In this document: piece by piece, positions 8,561 through 16,656 of the stretch
How positions within the stretch are numbered: the stretch's first letter is position 1
Layout: each line of letters begins with the position of its first letter
DNA from: Hominenteromicrobium mulieris
GTDB lineage: Bacteria > Bacillota > Clostridia > Oscillospirales > Acutalibacteraceae
Reading direction: 5' to 3' (one strand)
DNA: 64,000 bases
NCBI RefSeq assembly: GCF_020687165.1
Contig: NZ_JAJEQC010000013.1
Position numbers and translations under genes: made by a program
The notes under the pieces: model-generated
Databases searched by the model: none
Told to the model about the DNA's origin: nothing
The model's input: only the letters and a program-made list of their open reading frames with translations

Positions 8561-10387
8561 ATGCCGTATTACGATCACGACAAGGATTATCCCTTTGCCG
8601 CCTTTATCACCAATCTTGGGAAGTACAATGAGGGCGAGCTTGTGGGCGAGTGGGTGAAGTTTCCCACCACCGCCGAGGAATTGAAGGAAGTATTTAAGCG
8701 TATCGGGATCGGCCAGAAGGATGACTTCGGCCAGCCCTATGAGGAATGGTTCATCACGGACTATGACTGCTATGTGGACGGTCTTTACAGCAAGCTGGGT
8801 GAATATGAGAATCTGGACGAGCTGAATTATCTGGCGTCGAAGCTGGATGAAATGAGCGAAAGCGAATACGCACAGTTTCAGGCCGGTATGGAAATGGGCG
8901 ACCATTGCGGCAGCCTGCAGGAGATCATCAACCTCACCGAGAATCTGGATTGCTATGAGGTTTACCCCGATATCCATGACTATGACGATCTGGGCCGCTA
9001 TTACATCGAAGAACTGGACGTTATGCAGGTGCCAGAGCATTTGCAGAATTACATCGACTATGAGGCCTACGGTCGGGACGTTGCGTTGGAGGAAAACGGC
9101 ACCTTCACGGATCAGGGCTATGTGCGTGATACGGGTGACAGTTTCCATGAGTATTACGACGGTGAGCGTGGCAGTATCCCCGACGAGTACCGGGTAATGA
9201 CTTTTCAGGACGATCTTCCCGAAGAAGAAAAATCTGAATGGGCTATGGATATTGCCTTTGACATGGACGAGTTTTTCCGTCAGAACGATCCGCAGTATGC
9301 GGCGGAGCACCCGGAGGCACAGGCTGCCAAGGAGGAACTTTACGAAAACCTGATGGCAGGGCGCATTTCCGCTCTGGATGAAAAGCTGGCGGCGCTGGGG
9401 CAGACGCAGGAGGACTATCTTCCTTCGGAGATCGAAAAATTCAAGGATGCCACGGGCTATGAGGAATTTCTTGATTTTGATCCGGCGGAGGTCAAGGCCG
9501 CTTTGGAGGACCCGGAGAAGTCCCATGCGGATGAAATGCTGTCCGCTGCGGAGAAGGTTGCCTCGGAAAAGATGACTGTGCTTGTAGTGGAACCTATGAA
9601 GGAACCCTATGTGAAGGAGATCGACCCCGACCTTCATTCCCTGCAGGCAGAGGTTGGCGGTGATATTGGGGCAACCTATCCCTATTCTGACCCGGTGGCG
9701 CTGGTCTGCAATGATGAAGGAAAGCTCATCGGGCTTGATCTGAACCGTGGGCTGCGGGATGAAAATGGAGAAATTTATGATATCGTAGCAGGGACTTTTT
9801 TGGTGGTTGGGCTTGGTGAGGAAGATTTTGCCTCCCTGTCCCCTGAACTGATTCAGAAATACACGGAACAGTTCAAAACGCCAGAACGATTTATGCAGAT
9901 CAATGGCAATATCGTTGTTCTTCCTGTCCCAGCAGAGAAGCAAGACCTCACTTTTCTGCCAGACCGTTTTGAGACCGGCGAGCGTGTGCAGACACCGAGG
10001 GGCAGCTTTCAGGTGACGGCCATGAGCCGGGAGCAGATGGAGGCGGCCGGTTACGGTGTCCACCATATTTCCGATGATGGAAAGTATCTTATCATGGGAA
10101 ACGGCACACGGGCCTTTGCCGTGGCAGCGGAGCAGCCGGAAAAGGACAATCCTCTCCGCACGGCAGAAATGACGCTGGAGGATGACTACGGCATGATCGA
10201 CGGCGTTATCAACAACGGCAGACGCGGCGAGGAACTGGAGAAGGCGCAGGAACACGCGGAGCAGACGAAGCCGGAGAAGCCTTCCATCCGTGAGCGGTTA
10301 GAGGACGCCAAACGGGAGTGTGCCGAGCATAAGCCACCGGAGGGCAAGAAGCCCGGCCGTGATGTGCCGGAGCATGACTGCCTATGA
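8561..10387 (+). CDS. ArdA-like antirestriction domain fused to DUF3846 and DUF4316-like domains
   Basis: 608-residue, strongly acidic multidomain protein with GGAGG before the ATG. Residues about 1-215 match the ArdA antirestriction family (FITNLGKYNEGELVGEWVKF, then the IHDYDDLGRYYIEEL motif), a DNA mimic that neutralises type I restriction after DNA entry. Residues about 338-455 match DUF3846 (VEPMKEPYVKEIDPDL ... GTFLVVGLGEEDF). The end (about 480-608) resembles DUF4316 with YGVHHISDDGKYLIMGNG and a charged RERLEDAKREC tail. Such fusions are common in Clostridia ICEs. Expression with the transfer operon would protect incoming DNA in the recipient. ATGA overlap with the following gene. Confidence 0.85.
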   Translation: MPYYDHDKDYPFAAFITNLGKYNEGELVGEWVKFPTTAEELKEVFKRIGIGQKDDFGQPYEEWFITDYDCYVDGLYSKLGEYENLDELNYLASKLDEMSESEYAQFQAGMEMGDHCGSLQEIINLTENLDCYEVYPDIHDYDDLGRYYIEELDVMQVPEHLQNYIDYEAYGRDVALEENGTFTDQGYVRDTGDSFHEYYDGERGSIPDEYRVMTFQDDLPEEEKSEWAMDIAFDMDEFFRQNDPQYAAEHPEAQAAKEELYENLMAGRISALDEKLAALGQTQEDYLPSEIEKFKDATGYEEFLDFDPAEVKAALEDPEKSHADEMLSAAEKVASEKMTVLVVEPMKEPYVKEIDPDLHSLQAEVGGDIGATYPYSDPVALVCNDEGKLIGLDLNRGLRDENGEIYDIVAGTFLVVGLGEEDFASLSPELIQKYTEQFKTPERFMQINGNIVVLPVPAEKQDLTFLPDRFETGERVQTPRGSFQVTAMSREQMEAAGYGVHHISDDGKYLIMGNGTRAFAVAAEQPEKDNPLRTAEMTLEDDYGMIDGVINNGRRGEELEKAQEHAEQTKPEKPSIRERLEDAKRECAEHKPPEGKKPGRDVPEHDCL

Positions 10388-10581
10388 GCCGAAGCAAGAA
10401 ATGGCGGCTGGAATGGGCGTTCTTCCTGGGTGACAACGGCAGGCGGCAGTATAACCATATCTGTAAAAAATGTGTTCACGGCTGCAAGCAGAGTTTCCGG
10501 GCGTGTCTGGTCGCTTGCCCGCATTACAGTTCCAAACGGTCTAAAATCTGTGAGGATAAGGGGGCGAAAAACGCAGAATAA
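10384..10581 (+). CDS. Small Cys-rich protein at the end of the transfer operon
   Basis: 65-residue basic protein with six cysteines, five of them within ICKKCVHGCKQSFRACLVAC, spaced as if to bind a metal ion. The ATG overlaps the upstream stop (ATGA), so it is translationally coupled. It is the last plus-strand gene before a strong terminator hairpin at 10693-10740. Small proteins of this kind recur at the end of the antirestriction block in Tn1549-like elements; I know of no assigned function. Confidence 0.7.
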   Translation: MSRSKKWRLEWAFFLGDNGRRQYNHICKKCVHGCKQSFRACLVACPHYSSKRSKICEDKGAKNAE

Positions 10582-10692
10582 TTCCCTGTATTCGTATTTT
10601 CAAAGGGAGCCTTTATGATTTTTCATGTGTCGGTCTGCTTGCTGGAACATGGAGAAAAAGGCTTGATTTCAAACACTTTCTGATACATAAAA

Positions 10693-10745
10693 CGGGAGTA
10701 CAGCTTTTCGGTTTGTCCGATTGACTGTACTCCCGCTTTTTTATT
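10693..10745. terminator. Rho-independent terminator between converging operons
   Basis: Perfect 10-bp inverted repeat CGGGAGTACA (10693-10702) / TGTACTCCCG (10726-10735) with a 23-nt loop, followed on the plus strand by CTTTTTT. A-rich sequence on the left flank gives a weaker T run on the minus strand, so it may serve both the plus transfer operon and the converging bro-N gene. Confidence 0.85.
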
Positions 10746-11619
10746 TGTTTTCGTCATTATCAGGTTTTTCCGTTTCCGCTACACTTTCTATCATGTCAAC
10801 GACTACGGCATTAAGCTGTGCGGCGTTCTGCGATGTAATGACTGGTCGCCCGGTATCCTTTTCAATATCCTGTCGAACCTGACCGGCATAGCTGCCGCCA
10901 CGACGGGCAATCTTCTGACTTTCAGAAAATCCTTCCGGCTGATGTGCTTTTGACAGTTCTGTGGTTGTTGCCTCTGCAAGCATATTCAGAACAATTTCCA
11001 TCGTACTCATATTATCACGGAGGTTTTCCTTTTTCAGACCTTTTAATTTCTTATATTGCCGAGTAGTCATGCCGGACCATGCTTTCGTAATCTCATCGGT
11101 GAGAATGGCATACTCTTTTCCTTGCTGCACGCCACGCTCCTGCCATTCAGCGGTAAGCTCGTTACGGACACGGATGGAAAGGAGCCGCTGATGAATCCAG
11201 TCTGTATCATAGCCTTTTTTCTGATAGGTTTCCAATGCACGGTCGATTGCCTGTTCCGGGTCGATCGTTTCTTCAATGCGTTCACGACCAACCTGGGCAA
11301 GCCAGAGTTTGAACGGTTCAGCTTTAGGTGACGGAATTGACTGAATAATGCGTAAAAGCTGTTCAGCCGTTGCCGCTAGCACCTTACGCTTTTTGCCTGT
11401 TGCGCCCATCATTGCTACCTGGGGACAATTTGTCCCCAGGTAGCTTGCAAGCTGTTCGTCACGCTTACGCATTTTTTTGAGATAGTCTGTTGGATTGGAA
11501 CTATCTGTCAGGACAGCGATAACATCCACAACGGAGAAATACCATTCTTCCTGTTCTTCGTCCCATGCGGTGCGTATTTTTCTATCTTCAAAAAGCTGGA
11601 TGGAATTATTTTCGTCCAT
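10741..11619 (-). CDS. Bro-N domain (phage antirepressor-like) protein
   Basis: 292-residue protein with an N-terminal Bro-N domain (about 5-115; IRTAWDEEQEEWYFSVVDV, then AEQLLRIIQSIPSPKAEPFK), a DNA-binding fold found in phage antirepressors and DinD-like proteins. The C-terminal part is charged and unassigned. AAGGAGG lies 9 nt before the ATG at 11619; a TTG at 11628 would abut the ribosome site, so ATG is chosen. It is a single minus-strand gene between two blocks of the ICE and is not part of the usual core, so it is probably an accessory acquisition. It could regulate the element or act in DNA damage response; unproven. Confidence 0.8.
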   Translation of the reverse strand: MDENNSIQLFEDRKIRTAWDEEQEEWYFSVVDVIAVLTDSSNPTDYLKKMRKRDEQLASYLGTNCPQVAMMGATGKKRKVLAATAEQLLRIIQSIPSPKAEPFKLWLAQVGRERIEETIDPEQAIDRALETYQKKGYDTDWIHQRLLSIRVRNELTAEWQERGVQQGKEYAILTDEITKAWSGMTTRQYKKLKGLKKENLRDNMSTMEIVLNMLAEATTTELSKAHQPEGFSESQKIARRGGSYAGQVRQDIEKDTGRPVITSQNAAQLNAVVVDMIESVAETEKPDNDENK

Positions 11620-11628
11620 GCGCTTCAA

Positions 11629-11862
11629 CCTCCTTAGAGTATGTATTTTAATTTTAACATGAAAGGGTTTCTATTTCTATAAGAGAAGCAAATTTCGCCG
11701 TAGTAGGCGTTGTGGGAATGTGCGTAAACTGCCAGGATTGTGAGGCTGTGGGAAAGCTGTTTGCAGACCTGTGGGAAAAGGCTTGTCTTTTTCCATCAGG
11801 CTGTGAATGGCTTTTCCATCGGCACGAGCGGCAGTTTTCCATATTTCCATGACGCAAGAAAA
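11629..11862. other. Intergenic segment with three TGTGGGAA repeats
   Basis: No gene is supported here. Three identical TGTGGGAA octamers lie at 11711, 11747 and 11770 (TTCCCACA on the minus strand), followed by TTTTCCAT-containing sequence. They could be iterons or protein-binding sites; see findings. Confidence 0.4.
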
Positions 11863-12195
11863 TCATCCAACGATCAGCCAGTACACCGTCAGCGGCACAT
11901 ACCACACTGCCACGATCAGCCGCCATGTCAGAACGAAACCACCGATCACACCGCCGATAATAAAGTTCAGTGCAAACAGGGCGATCCCTCCACCCAGGGA
12001 GCCGCCGCCCGGCACGATCCAGAGGCACATCCGATGGAGTCCAAACGGCAGCCCACAGAGTATCCAGAGCCATACATAGTCAAGCTCTCCGTTCTTCACG
12101 CAGGCAGATTTGAAGATACAATACAGGATCAGTGCCATGGTCACGGGCAATACGCTTTTGAAGAAAAATGCTTTGATTGCTTCGCTTCTTGTCAT
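11863..12195 (-). CDS. DUF6050-like integral membrane protein
   Basis: 110-residue membrane protein with three or four hydrophobic segments (VLPVTMALILYCIF; LDYVWLWILCGLPFGLHRM; IALFALNFIIGGVIGGFVLT; LIVAVWYVPLTVYWLIVG). AAGGAGG lies 8 nt before the ATG at 12195 (MTRSEAIKAFFF); a longer frame from 12222 lacks a ribosome site. TATAAT on the minus strand at 12221-12226 may be a -10 box, although no good -35 is seen. It corresponds to the DUF6050 family, found next to relaxase genes in Clostridia ICEs. Function unknown. Confidence 0.75.
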   Translation of the reverse strand: MTRSEAIKAFFFKSVLPVTMALILYCIFKSACVKNGELDYVWLWILCGLPFGLHRMCLWIVPGGGSLGGGIALFALNFIIGGVIGGFVLTWRLIVAVWYVPLTVYWLIVG

Positions 12196-12266
12196 CGGTA
12201 AAACCTCCTTCCGCAGTTCCATTATACAGGATGCCGGGAGCTGCGCCCAGCGTCTTTCAAAGAAAT

Positions 12267-13610
12267 TTATTCCAGTTCATGCCGCCGCTGTTGTTCCTGG
12301 TCCTTTGGAACGGCCAGCAGCGCATCCACATTCTGCTTGACGGTATCGTATTCCTGTGTTTCGGTTCTTGCGGTTTTGAACTCCGTAAGGAGCCGTTCCT
12401 TTTCTGCGTTGAGATTAGCAAGCTCCGTTTTCATGCTTTCAGTTGTCGGCAGCGGCACAGCCCCCAGCCGTTTCAATTCTCTGGCGGCCGCTTCAAAAAG
12501 GATGATTTCGCTCTCATGCCCCCGCAGAAACTTTTCCTTATCGCCGGATTTACGGTAACGGTCGTAGATCGGTTTCAACTGGCGATAGGTGGTAGCGTGC
12601 TTCATCACAAGGGTAAGTTCGGCACTTCTGCTTTCTATTCGCTTGATCTCCGTATGAGTGGTATCCCTGCGCTCAGACACGGCGGCCAACTTGCTTTCCA
12701 GTTCTCCATAGCTGCTTATCCCGTGTTCGGTCAGGAAATTCATGGTCTTGGCGGCTTGTTTCAGATTGTTCAACTTCGCCCAATGGGTGAAGCCTGCGCT
12801 CTGCTGTGCCTTAATGTTATTCTGGATATCAATGAGCAGGCTGATCTTCCCGTTCTGCTGTTTCAGCTGGCGGGAAGGTCTGGAGCGTCCAGCAATCCGG
12901 GCGGCAAGGGCTTCTTCGGTGTAATCCACACCAAGGGTTTTCAGACGGGTGAACCGTTCCTGATCCGGTGCTTTGGCGGAGATATACTTGCCGCGCTTAA
13001 TCTCATAACCTTCTCTCTGCAGGCGGCGAAGCAGTTCTTCTAAATCGGAACAGGCTGGTAGGAGCCGGTCGATGGCCGCTTTTAGCTTCGCCTTATAGCT
13101 GATGCCGTTCTGTGTGGCCTGATGTTCAATATAGCTCTTGCCCTTGTCCTGTCCGGGAATGATGACGGACAAGCCGTGTTCCTTGCAAAGCCGGTCGGAG
13201 GTGCGGCGGATATCGTGATAGCTTCGCTTGTTGGAATGATAGTGCTTGTAATCCACAAAGCTGACCGCATTAAAAATCAGGTGGTTATGAACATGATCTT
13301 TGTCTATGTGGGTGGTAAGGACAAACTCATACTTGCCGCCCAGGATTTCTTTTGCAAGCTCCATGCCGATTTCATGGGCCTGCTCCGGCGTGACTTCCCC
13401 AGGCTGAAAGGCTTGGATCAGATGGCGGCCCAGGTTCGTTCCCTTGTCGATGGCATGGCGACGGGTCCAGGAAAATTCGATATCCGCAGTTTCGGCAGTG
13501 CAGCCATAGGAGGATACAAGCAGCTTTCCGTCCGTCTTTTCCGGGTTGCAGATATAGTCAATGGCTGCTTTCAGCGTTGACTTGATAGGATGTGTCTTTG
13601 TAACTGCCAT
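12267..13610 (-). CDS. Relaxase/mobilization nuclease (MobP/TraI-like, PF03432)
   Basis: 447-residue relaxase that nicks the element at oriT and stays covalently bound to the transferred strand. The N-terminal nuclease domain has a candidate catalytic Tyr19 (AAIDYICNPEKT) and the metal-binding histidine motif HIDKDHVHNHLIF at 101-113. The C-terminal half is rich in charged helices, typical of this family. The start overlaps mobC by 40 nt, so the pair is translationally linked and transcribed together on the minus strand. This is the standard mobC-relaxase arrangement of Tn1549-type elements; oriT is expected just upstream of mobC. Confidence 0.93.
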   Translation of the reverse strand: MAVTKTHPIKSTLKAAIDYICNPEKTDGKLLVSSYGCTAETADIEFSWTRRHAIDKGTNLGRHLIQAFQPGEVTPEQAHEIGMELAKEILGGKYEFVLTTHIDKDHVHNHLIFNAVSFVDYKHYHSNKRSYHDIRRTSDRLCKEHGLSVIIPGQDKGKSYIEHQATQNGISYKAKLKAAIDRLLPACSDLEELLRRLQREGYEIKRGKYISAKAPDQERFTRLKTLGVDYTEEALAARIAGRSRPSRQLKQQNGKISLLIDIQNNIKAQQSAGFTHWAKLNNLKQAAKTMNFLTEHGISSYGELESKLAAVSERRDTTHTEIKRIESRSAELTLVMKHATTYRQLKPIYDRYRKSGDKEKFLRGHESEIILFEAAARELKRLGAVPLPTTESMKTELANLNAEKERLLTEFKTARTETQEYDTVKQNVDALLAVPKDQEQQRRHELE

Positions 13611-13900
13611 ATCTCGTCCAGCCTTTCTCGTATCTCGTCCATATCGGCCTGATACGCAGGGCCTCCGGCATTGATCCGCTTGGCAATCTGATTGATGTTC
13701 CGGCCAATGGCAGCAAGCTCTTTGGTGAACGCCTTGATATCTGCGGTGTCCGTATAGATGATATATCCGTCAATCGCCATCTTGCGGAGGTAGGCACCAT
13801 ATCTGCGTGTGGGTAGCTGGCTCATTTTCTCGTCTATGAGCCGTTTTTCGTCCTCCGTAACATAGAATTTCATTTGGATATTCCGCTTTCGGTTTGCCAT
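13571..13900 (-). CDS. mobC: MobC-like relaxosome accessory protein
   Basis: 109-residue protein (MANRKRNIQMKFYVTEDEK) with an N-terminal ribbon-helix-helix-like region and the MobC signature near the C-terminus (LAAIGRNINQIAKRINAG). MobC proteins bind oriT and help the relaxase melt and nick DNA. GGAGG 7-8 nt upstream supports the ATG at 13900; the frame is open further upstream but without a start signal. It overlaps the relaxase start. The upstream region holds several inverted repeats, consistent with an oriT. Confidence 0.88.
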   Translation of the reverse strand: MANRKRNIQMKFYVTEDEKRLIDEKMSQLPTRRYGAYLRKMAIDGYIIYTDTADIKAFTKELAAIGRNINQIAKRINAGGPAYQADMDEIRERLDEIWQLQRHILSSQR

Positions 13901-13926
13901 GCGCCGCCTCCGTTCTTCATAAGGGT

Positions 13927-14009
13927 TTGGGATTATCCCAACAAGCAATTTTGAATTTTCGGGTAAGGGACCTGAAAATCTCAAAATTCGCAAGCGGGTA
14001 CTCGCTTGC
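13927..14009. other. Candidate origin of transfer (oriT) with three nested inverted repeats
   Basis: Directly upstream of mobC: TTGGGA-TTA-TCCCAA at 13927-13941; a long near-perfect inverted repeat with arms 13947-13964 and 13970-13988 around a 5-nt spacer; and hairpin GCAAGCG/CGCTTGC at 13990-14009. Position next to mobC-relaxase and this density of dyads are typical of oriT. The nick site cannot be placed from sequence alone. Confidence 0.6.
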
Positions 14010-14125
14010 TGTGCTTGCTACTGTAACCCTACCCTCATTCTCCCTCTACTAATACTACAATTTGAAACGGAGATTTTGGCTATTTTCATCTAAAAATCTT
14101 TAATAGCATGGGCGTTCATCAAAAT

Positions 14126-14154
14126 TTGACACAGGAGAAATTATCACATATACT
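14126..14154 (+). promoter_or_regulatory. Sigma-70-type promoter for the AraC-family regulator
   Basis: TTGACA (14126-14131), 17-nt spacer, TATACT (14149-14154). Transcription would start near 14161, about 33 nt before the GTG proposed as the regulator's start. Confidence 0.75.
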
Positions 14155-14193
14155 TAATGGTAATTAGTTATAATGAGCCAAAAGGAGGCATTG

Positions 14194-15252
14194 GTGGTGC
14201 TGACCTATGAAAAACAAGCACTCTCTGGTACGATTGAAGTATTATTGCGGTCTGAATTGCCAGACGAATTTGAAGGGACAAAGTTATACGGCTCTCTCGA
14301 AGAAGATGAACTACGGCAGGACTGTAAAATTTTTCGGCTGTCAAATGAAACAGGGCATGGACGCATTACAGTCTATCAGGTTTTTTCTGGTATTGAGCTT
14401 TACTATAACGATATGCACATGGGATATTGCAATCAAAATCAAGCCACAGCTAAAAACATGATAGAGATTAACCATTGTCTGATAGGACGTTTTGAGTGTA
14501 GCTTTGGTGAAAATAGTTGCTGCTATATGGCGGAAGGCGATTTGTCGATCAGCTCCATGATGAAGAAAAAGTCAAATTCGTGTTTTCCACTGAACCACTA
14601 TCACGGTATTTCTATCGTCATCAATCTGGATGAATTGCTGCCGGAAATACGGCAAATCATGGAGCTATTGAATATTGATTTGCACTACATACAAAAATAT
14701 ATTTGCGAAGGAAACCGTTGCTGCATCATGCGGGCCAATCCGTCTATTGAACATATTTTTTCGGAACTCTATCATGTCCGGGAAAAAAGAAAACCAGGAT
14801 ACATGAAAGTCAAAATGCTGGAACTGCTTCTGTTCTTAAGTGATCTCAATACGGCAGAAGAAGTTTTACAGACGGATTATTTCAATCAAAATCAGGTCGC
14901 ATTGATTAAAGCAGTAGCGTCCTATATTACGGAGGACTTGACAGCACATCATACGATTGAACAGCTTTCCCAGAAATTCGAGATTTCTACAACAGCATTG
15001 AAAAAGTGCTTTCGAGGCGTCTATGGAACCTCTGTCTATTCTTATCTTCGTACCTATCGGCTTCAAGTCGCCAAAAAATTGTTGCTGGAAACCGAGTCGT
15101 CAGTAACGGAGATTGCAAGTAAAATCGGATATGAAAATCCGAATAAATTCACTTCTGCCTTCAAAGAAACGTATGGCAGCTCTCCAACGGAATTCAGAAA
15201 GAGTGTCCGTTTGGATAGAAGCGGGTCCGTATGGAGTGGCGAAGAAATCTGA
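14194..15252 (+). CDS. AraC/XylS-family transcriptional regulator of the cargo transporters
   Basis: About 352 residues. The C-terminal AraC DNA-binding domain (about the last 100 residues) has two helix-turn-helix motifs: LSQKFEISTTALKKCFRGVY and ITEIASKIGYENPNKFTSAF-like (VTEIASKIGYENPNKFTSAF), ending in the typical YGSSPTEFRKS. The N-terminal 240 residues are a divergent sensor domain. Start choice: AAGGAGG at 14182-14188 places the start at GTG 14194 or 14197; an ATG at 14173 has no ribosome site. YbtA-like AraC proteins control siderophore transporter genes elsewhere, which fits the following ECF and ABC genes. Base composition is AT-richer than the ICE backbone, so this is probably transferred cargo. 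Confidence 0.88.
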   Translation: MVLTYEKQALSGTIEVLLRSELPDEFEGTKLYGSLEEDELRQDCKIFRLSNETGHGRITVYQVFSGIELYYNDMHMGYCNQNQATAKNMIEINHCLIGRFECSFGENSCCYMAEGDLSISSMMKKKSNSCFPLNHYHGISIVINLDELLPEIRQIMELLNIDLHYIQKYICEGNRCCIMRANPSIEHIFSELYHVREKRKPGYMKVKMLELLLFLSDLNTAEEVLQTDYFNQNQVALIKAVASYITEDLTAHHTIEQLSQKFEISTTALKKCFRGVYGTSVYSYLRTYRLQVAKKLLLETESSVTEIASKIGYENPNKFTSAFKETYGSSPTEFRKSVRLDRSGSVWSGEEI

Positions 15253-15323
15253 GCTGTATTAGAATATCCTTTGTCAGATAAAAGCAGAAAGACCGCTTGA
15301 AGCTGGCCTGTTTTTTGAATAGC

Positions 15324-15341
15324 GGGTTAGACGTTGCTAAC
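15324..15341 (+). promoter_or_regulatory. Candidate operator, copy 1 (GGGTTA-N6-GCTAAC)
   Basis: An 18-bp motif GGGTTA-N6-GCTAAC, 29 nt upstream of the S-component start, is repeated at 18212-18229 upstream of the ABC exporter pair with a different central hexamer. GTTA/TAAC form a dyad. It is also enclosed by a longer dyad, GCAGAAAG (15284-15291) / CTTTCTGC (15341-15348). Inferred target of the upstream AraC regulator or of the DtxR-type repressor. Confidence 0.5.
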
Positions 15342-15369
15342 TTTCTGCAAGACAAAGGAGGATTTCCAA

Positions 15370-15975
15370 ATGGAAAATGAAAAATCGACAGGTAACAAGT
15401 ACACTGTCAAAGACGCGGCAATCATCGGTATCTTCTGTGCGGTCATGTTCGTTGTATTTATGGTCTATTCGATCCTGACCGGCGCTTCACTGTTCTATTC
15501 CATGATTTTTAACGCCGCTGGTGCGGCACTTATCCTCGCACCGTTCTATGTTTATATGTGCATGAAAGTCGGCAAGCATGGCCCCGCTCTTGTCTACAAT
15601 ATCATGTGGGCGATTATCGCCGGATTGATGATGGGGCCATTTATGATTCCGTGGTTTTTGGGCGGCGGTATCATCGCAGAGCTTTCCATGTGCGGAAAGG
15701 ATGCCTACCATGACATTAAGCGTGTGTCTATTTCGTGGGTAATCACGGCACTGGTTCGCGCTGCACATGGTATGTCAGAAATTTGGTTTTTCAAAGACGC
15801 ATTTCTTGCCACCGGCGTCAGCGAGCAGCAGGTTCAGGTTCAGACCCAGTATTACACCGATCCGAAGTACGTCCTTTTGAGCCTGGCTGTCACCGCTATC
15901 CTGGCCGTCCTTGGCTGCATGATTAGTAACAAACTGATTGTGAAGCACTTCAGAAAGAGTGGTGCGATTAAATAA
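15370..15975 (+). CDS. ECF transporter substrate-binding (S) component, MptD/Trep_Strep family
   Basis: 201-residue integral membrane protein with five to six hydrophobic segments, matching the MptD-like (Trep_Strep, TIGR02185) family of putative ECF S components. S components bind the substrate in the membrane and dock on an ECF energising module. AAAGGAGG lies 8 nt before the ATG at 15370; an in-frame ATG at 15334 is rejected for lack of a ribosome site. The T and A components follow at once, so it is a dedicated (group I) ECF system. The substrate is unknown; context suggests a metal chelate. Confidence 0.85.
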   Translation: MENEKSTGNKYTVKDAAIIGIFCAVMFVVFMVYSILTGASLFYSMIFNAAGAALILAPFYVYMCMKVGKHGPALVYNIMWAIIAGLMMGPFMIPWFLGGGIIAELSMCGKDAYHDIKRVSISWVITALVRAAHGMSEIWFFKDAFLATGVSEQQVQVQTQYYTDPKYVLLSLAVTAILAVLGCMISNKLIVKHFRKSGAIK

Positions 15976-15978
15976 ACT

Positions 15979-16656
15979 ATGAGCATGAAATTTGATTTTC
16001 GAACCAAATTGCTTGTCATAGTTCTCACTATGTCGCTTGTGGCGGTGCTCACAAGCGACATTTTGATATACACACTTTTTGGCGTTTTGAGCGTGTATCT
16101 GATTATTCAGGGCTTTGGCAGGCAGACAATAAAATATTTGATCGTCTGCGGTATTTTTATCGTGTTGAGGTTGCTTTCAGGAGGACAGGGCATTACCATT
16201 CTTATGCCGGAAATGTTCCTGTTCATGGTGCTGCGTATTTTGATGATGGTTATGGCTGCGCAGCCCGTGATTGGTATGCCGCCGGGAGAAGTTGTAGCAG
16301 TTTTTAAGAAAATCCACGCGCCTAATGGAATTGCCCTGCCCGTAACCTTCATGCTGCGTTTCTTCCCTACTGTGCGCAGTGAATTTTCTGATGTGTTTTC
16401 CTCCCTTCGACTGCGAAAGCTGTTGTCATGGAAACACCCTCTGGACGCAATGGAGTATATTGTTACGCCTGTTATTTTCCGTTCATCCAGAATAGCCGAA
16501 GAACTTGCCGCTTCTGCTGAAAGCAGGGGGATTTCCAATCCTGGGAAACATACCTGCCGCAGAAAAATAGAATTTCAAAAAAGAGATTGGATTATGTGCG
16601 TGATTGCTGTTTGTGTAACTGCATTCTATTTTGTGCTGGAAAGGACGGTAGCATAA
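15979..16656 (+). CDS. ecfT: ECF transporter transmembrane (T) component
   Basis: 225-residue EcfT-family protein. Four to five membrane segments lie in the first 110 residues and the end. The cytoplasmic coupling helices carry the two short basic motifs that contact the ATPases: SLRLRK and AASAESRGI. It begins 3 nt after the S-component stop and its stop codon overlaps the ATPase start (TAATG), so the three are one translational unit. It couples ATP hydrolysis by the downstream fused ATPase to substrate release by the S component. Confidence 0.9.
   Translation: MSMKFDFRTKLLVIVLTMSLVAVLTSDILIYTLFGVLSVYLIIQGFGRQTIKYLIVCGIFIVLRLLSGGQGITILMPEMFLFMVLRILMMVMAAQPVIGMPPGEVVAVFKKIHAPNGIALPVTFMLRFFPTVRSEFSDVFSSLRLRKLLSWKHPLDAMEYIVTPVIFRSSRIAEELAASAESRGISNPGKHTCRRKIEFQKRDWIMCVIAVCVTAFYFVLERTVA

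Noticed and set aside
8303..10255. A 650-codon minus-strand open frame opposite the ArdA/DUF3846 gene
   Set aside because: No recognisable domain or start signal; the plus strand encodes known families with operon spacing.
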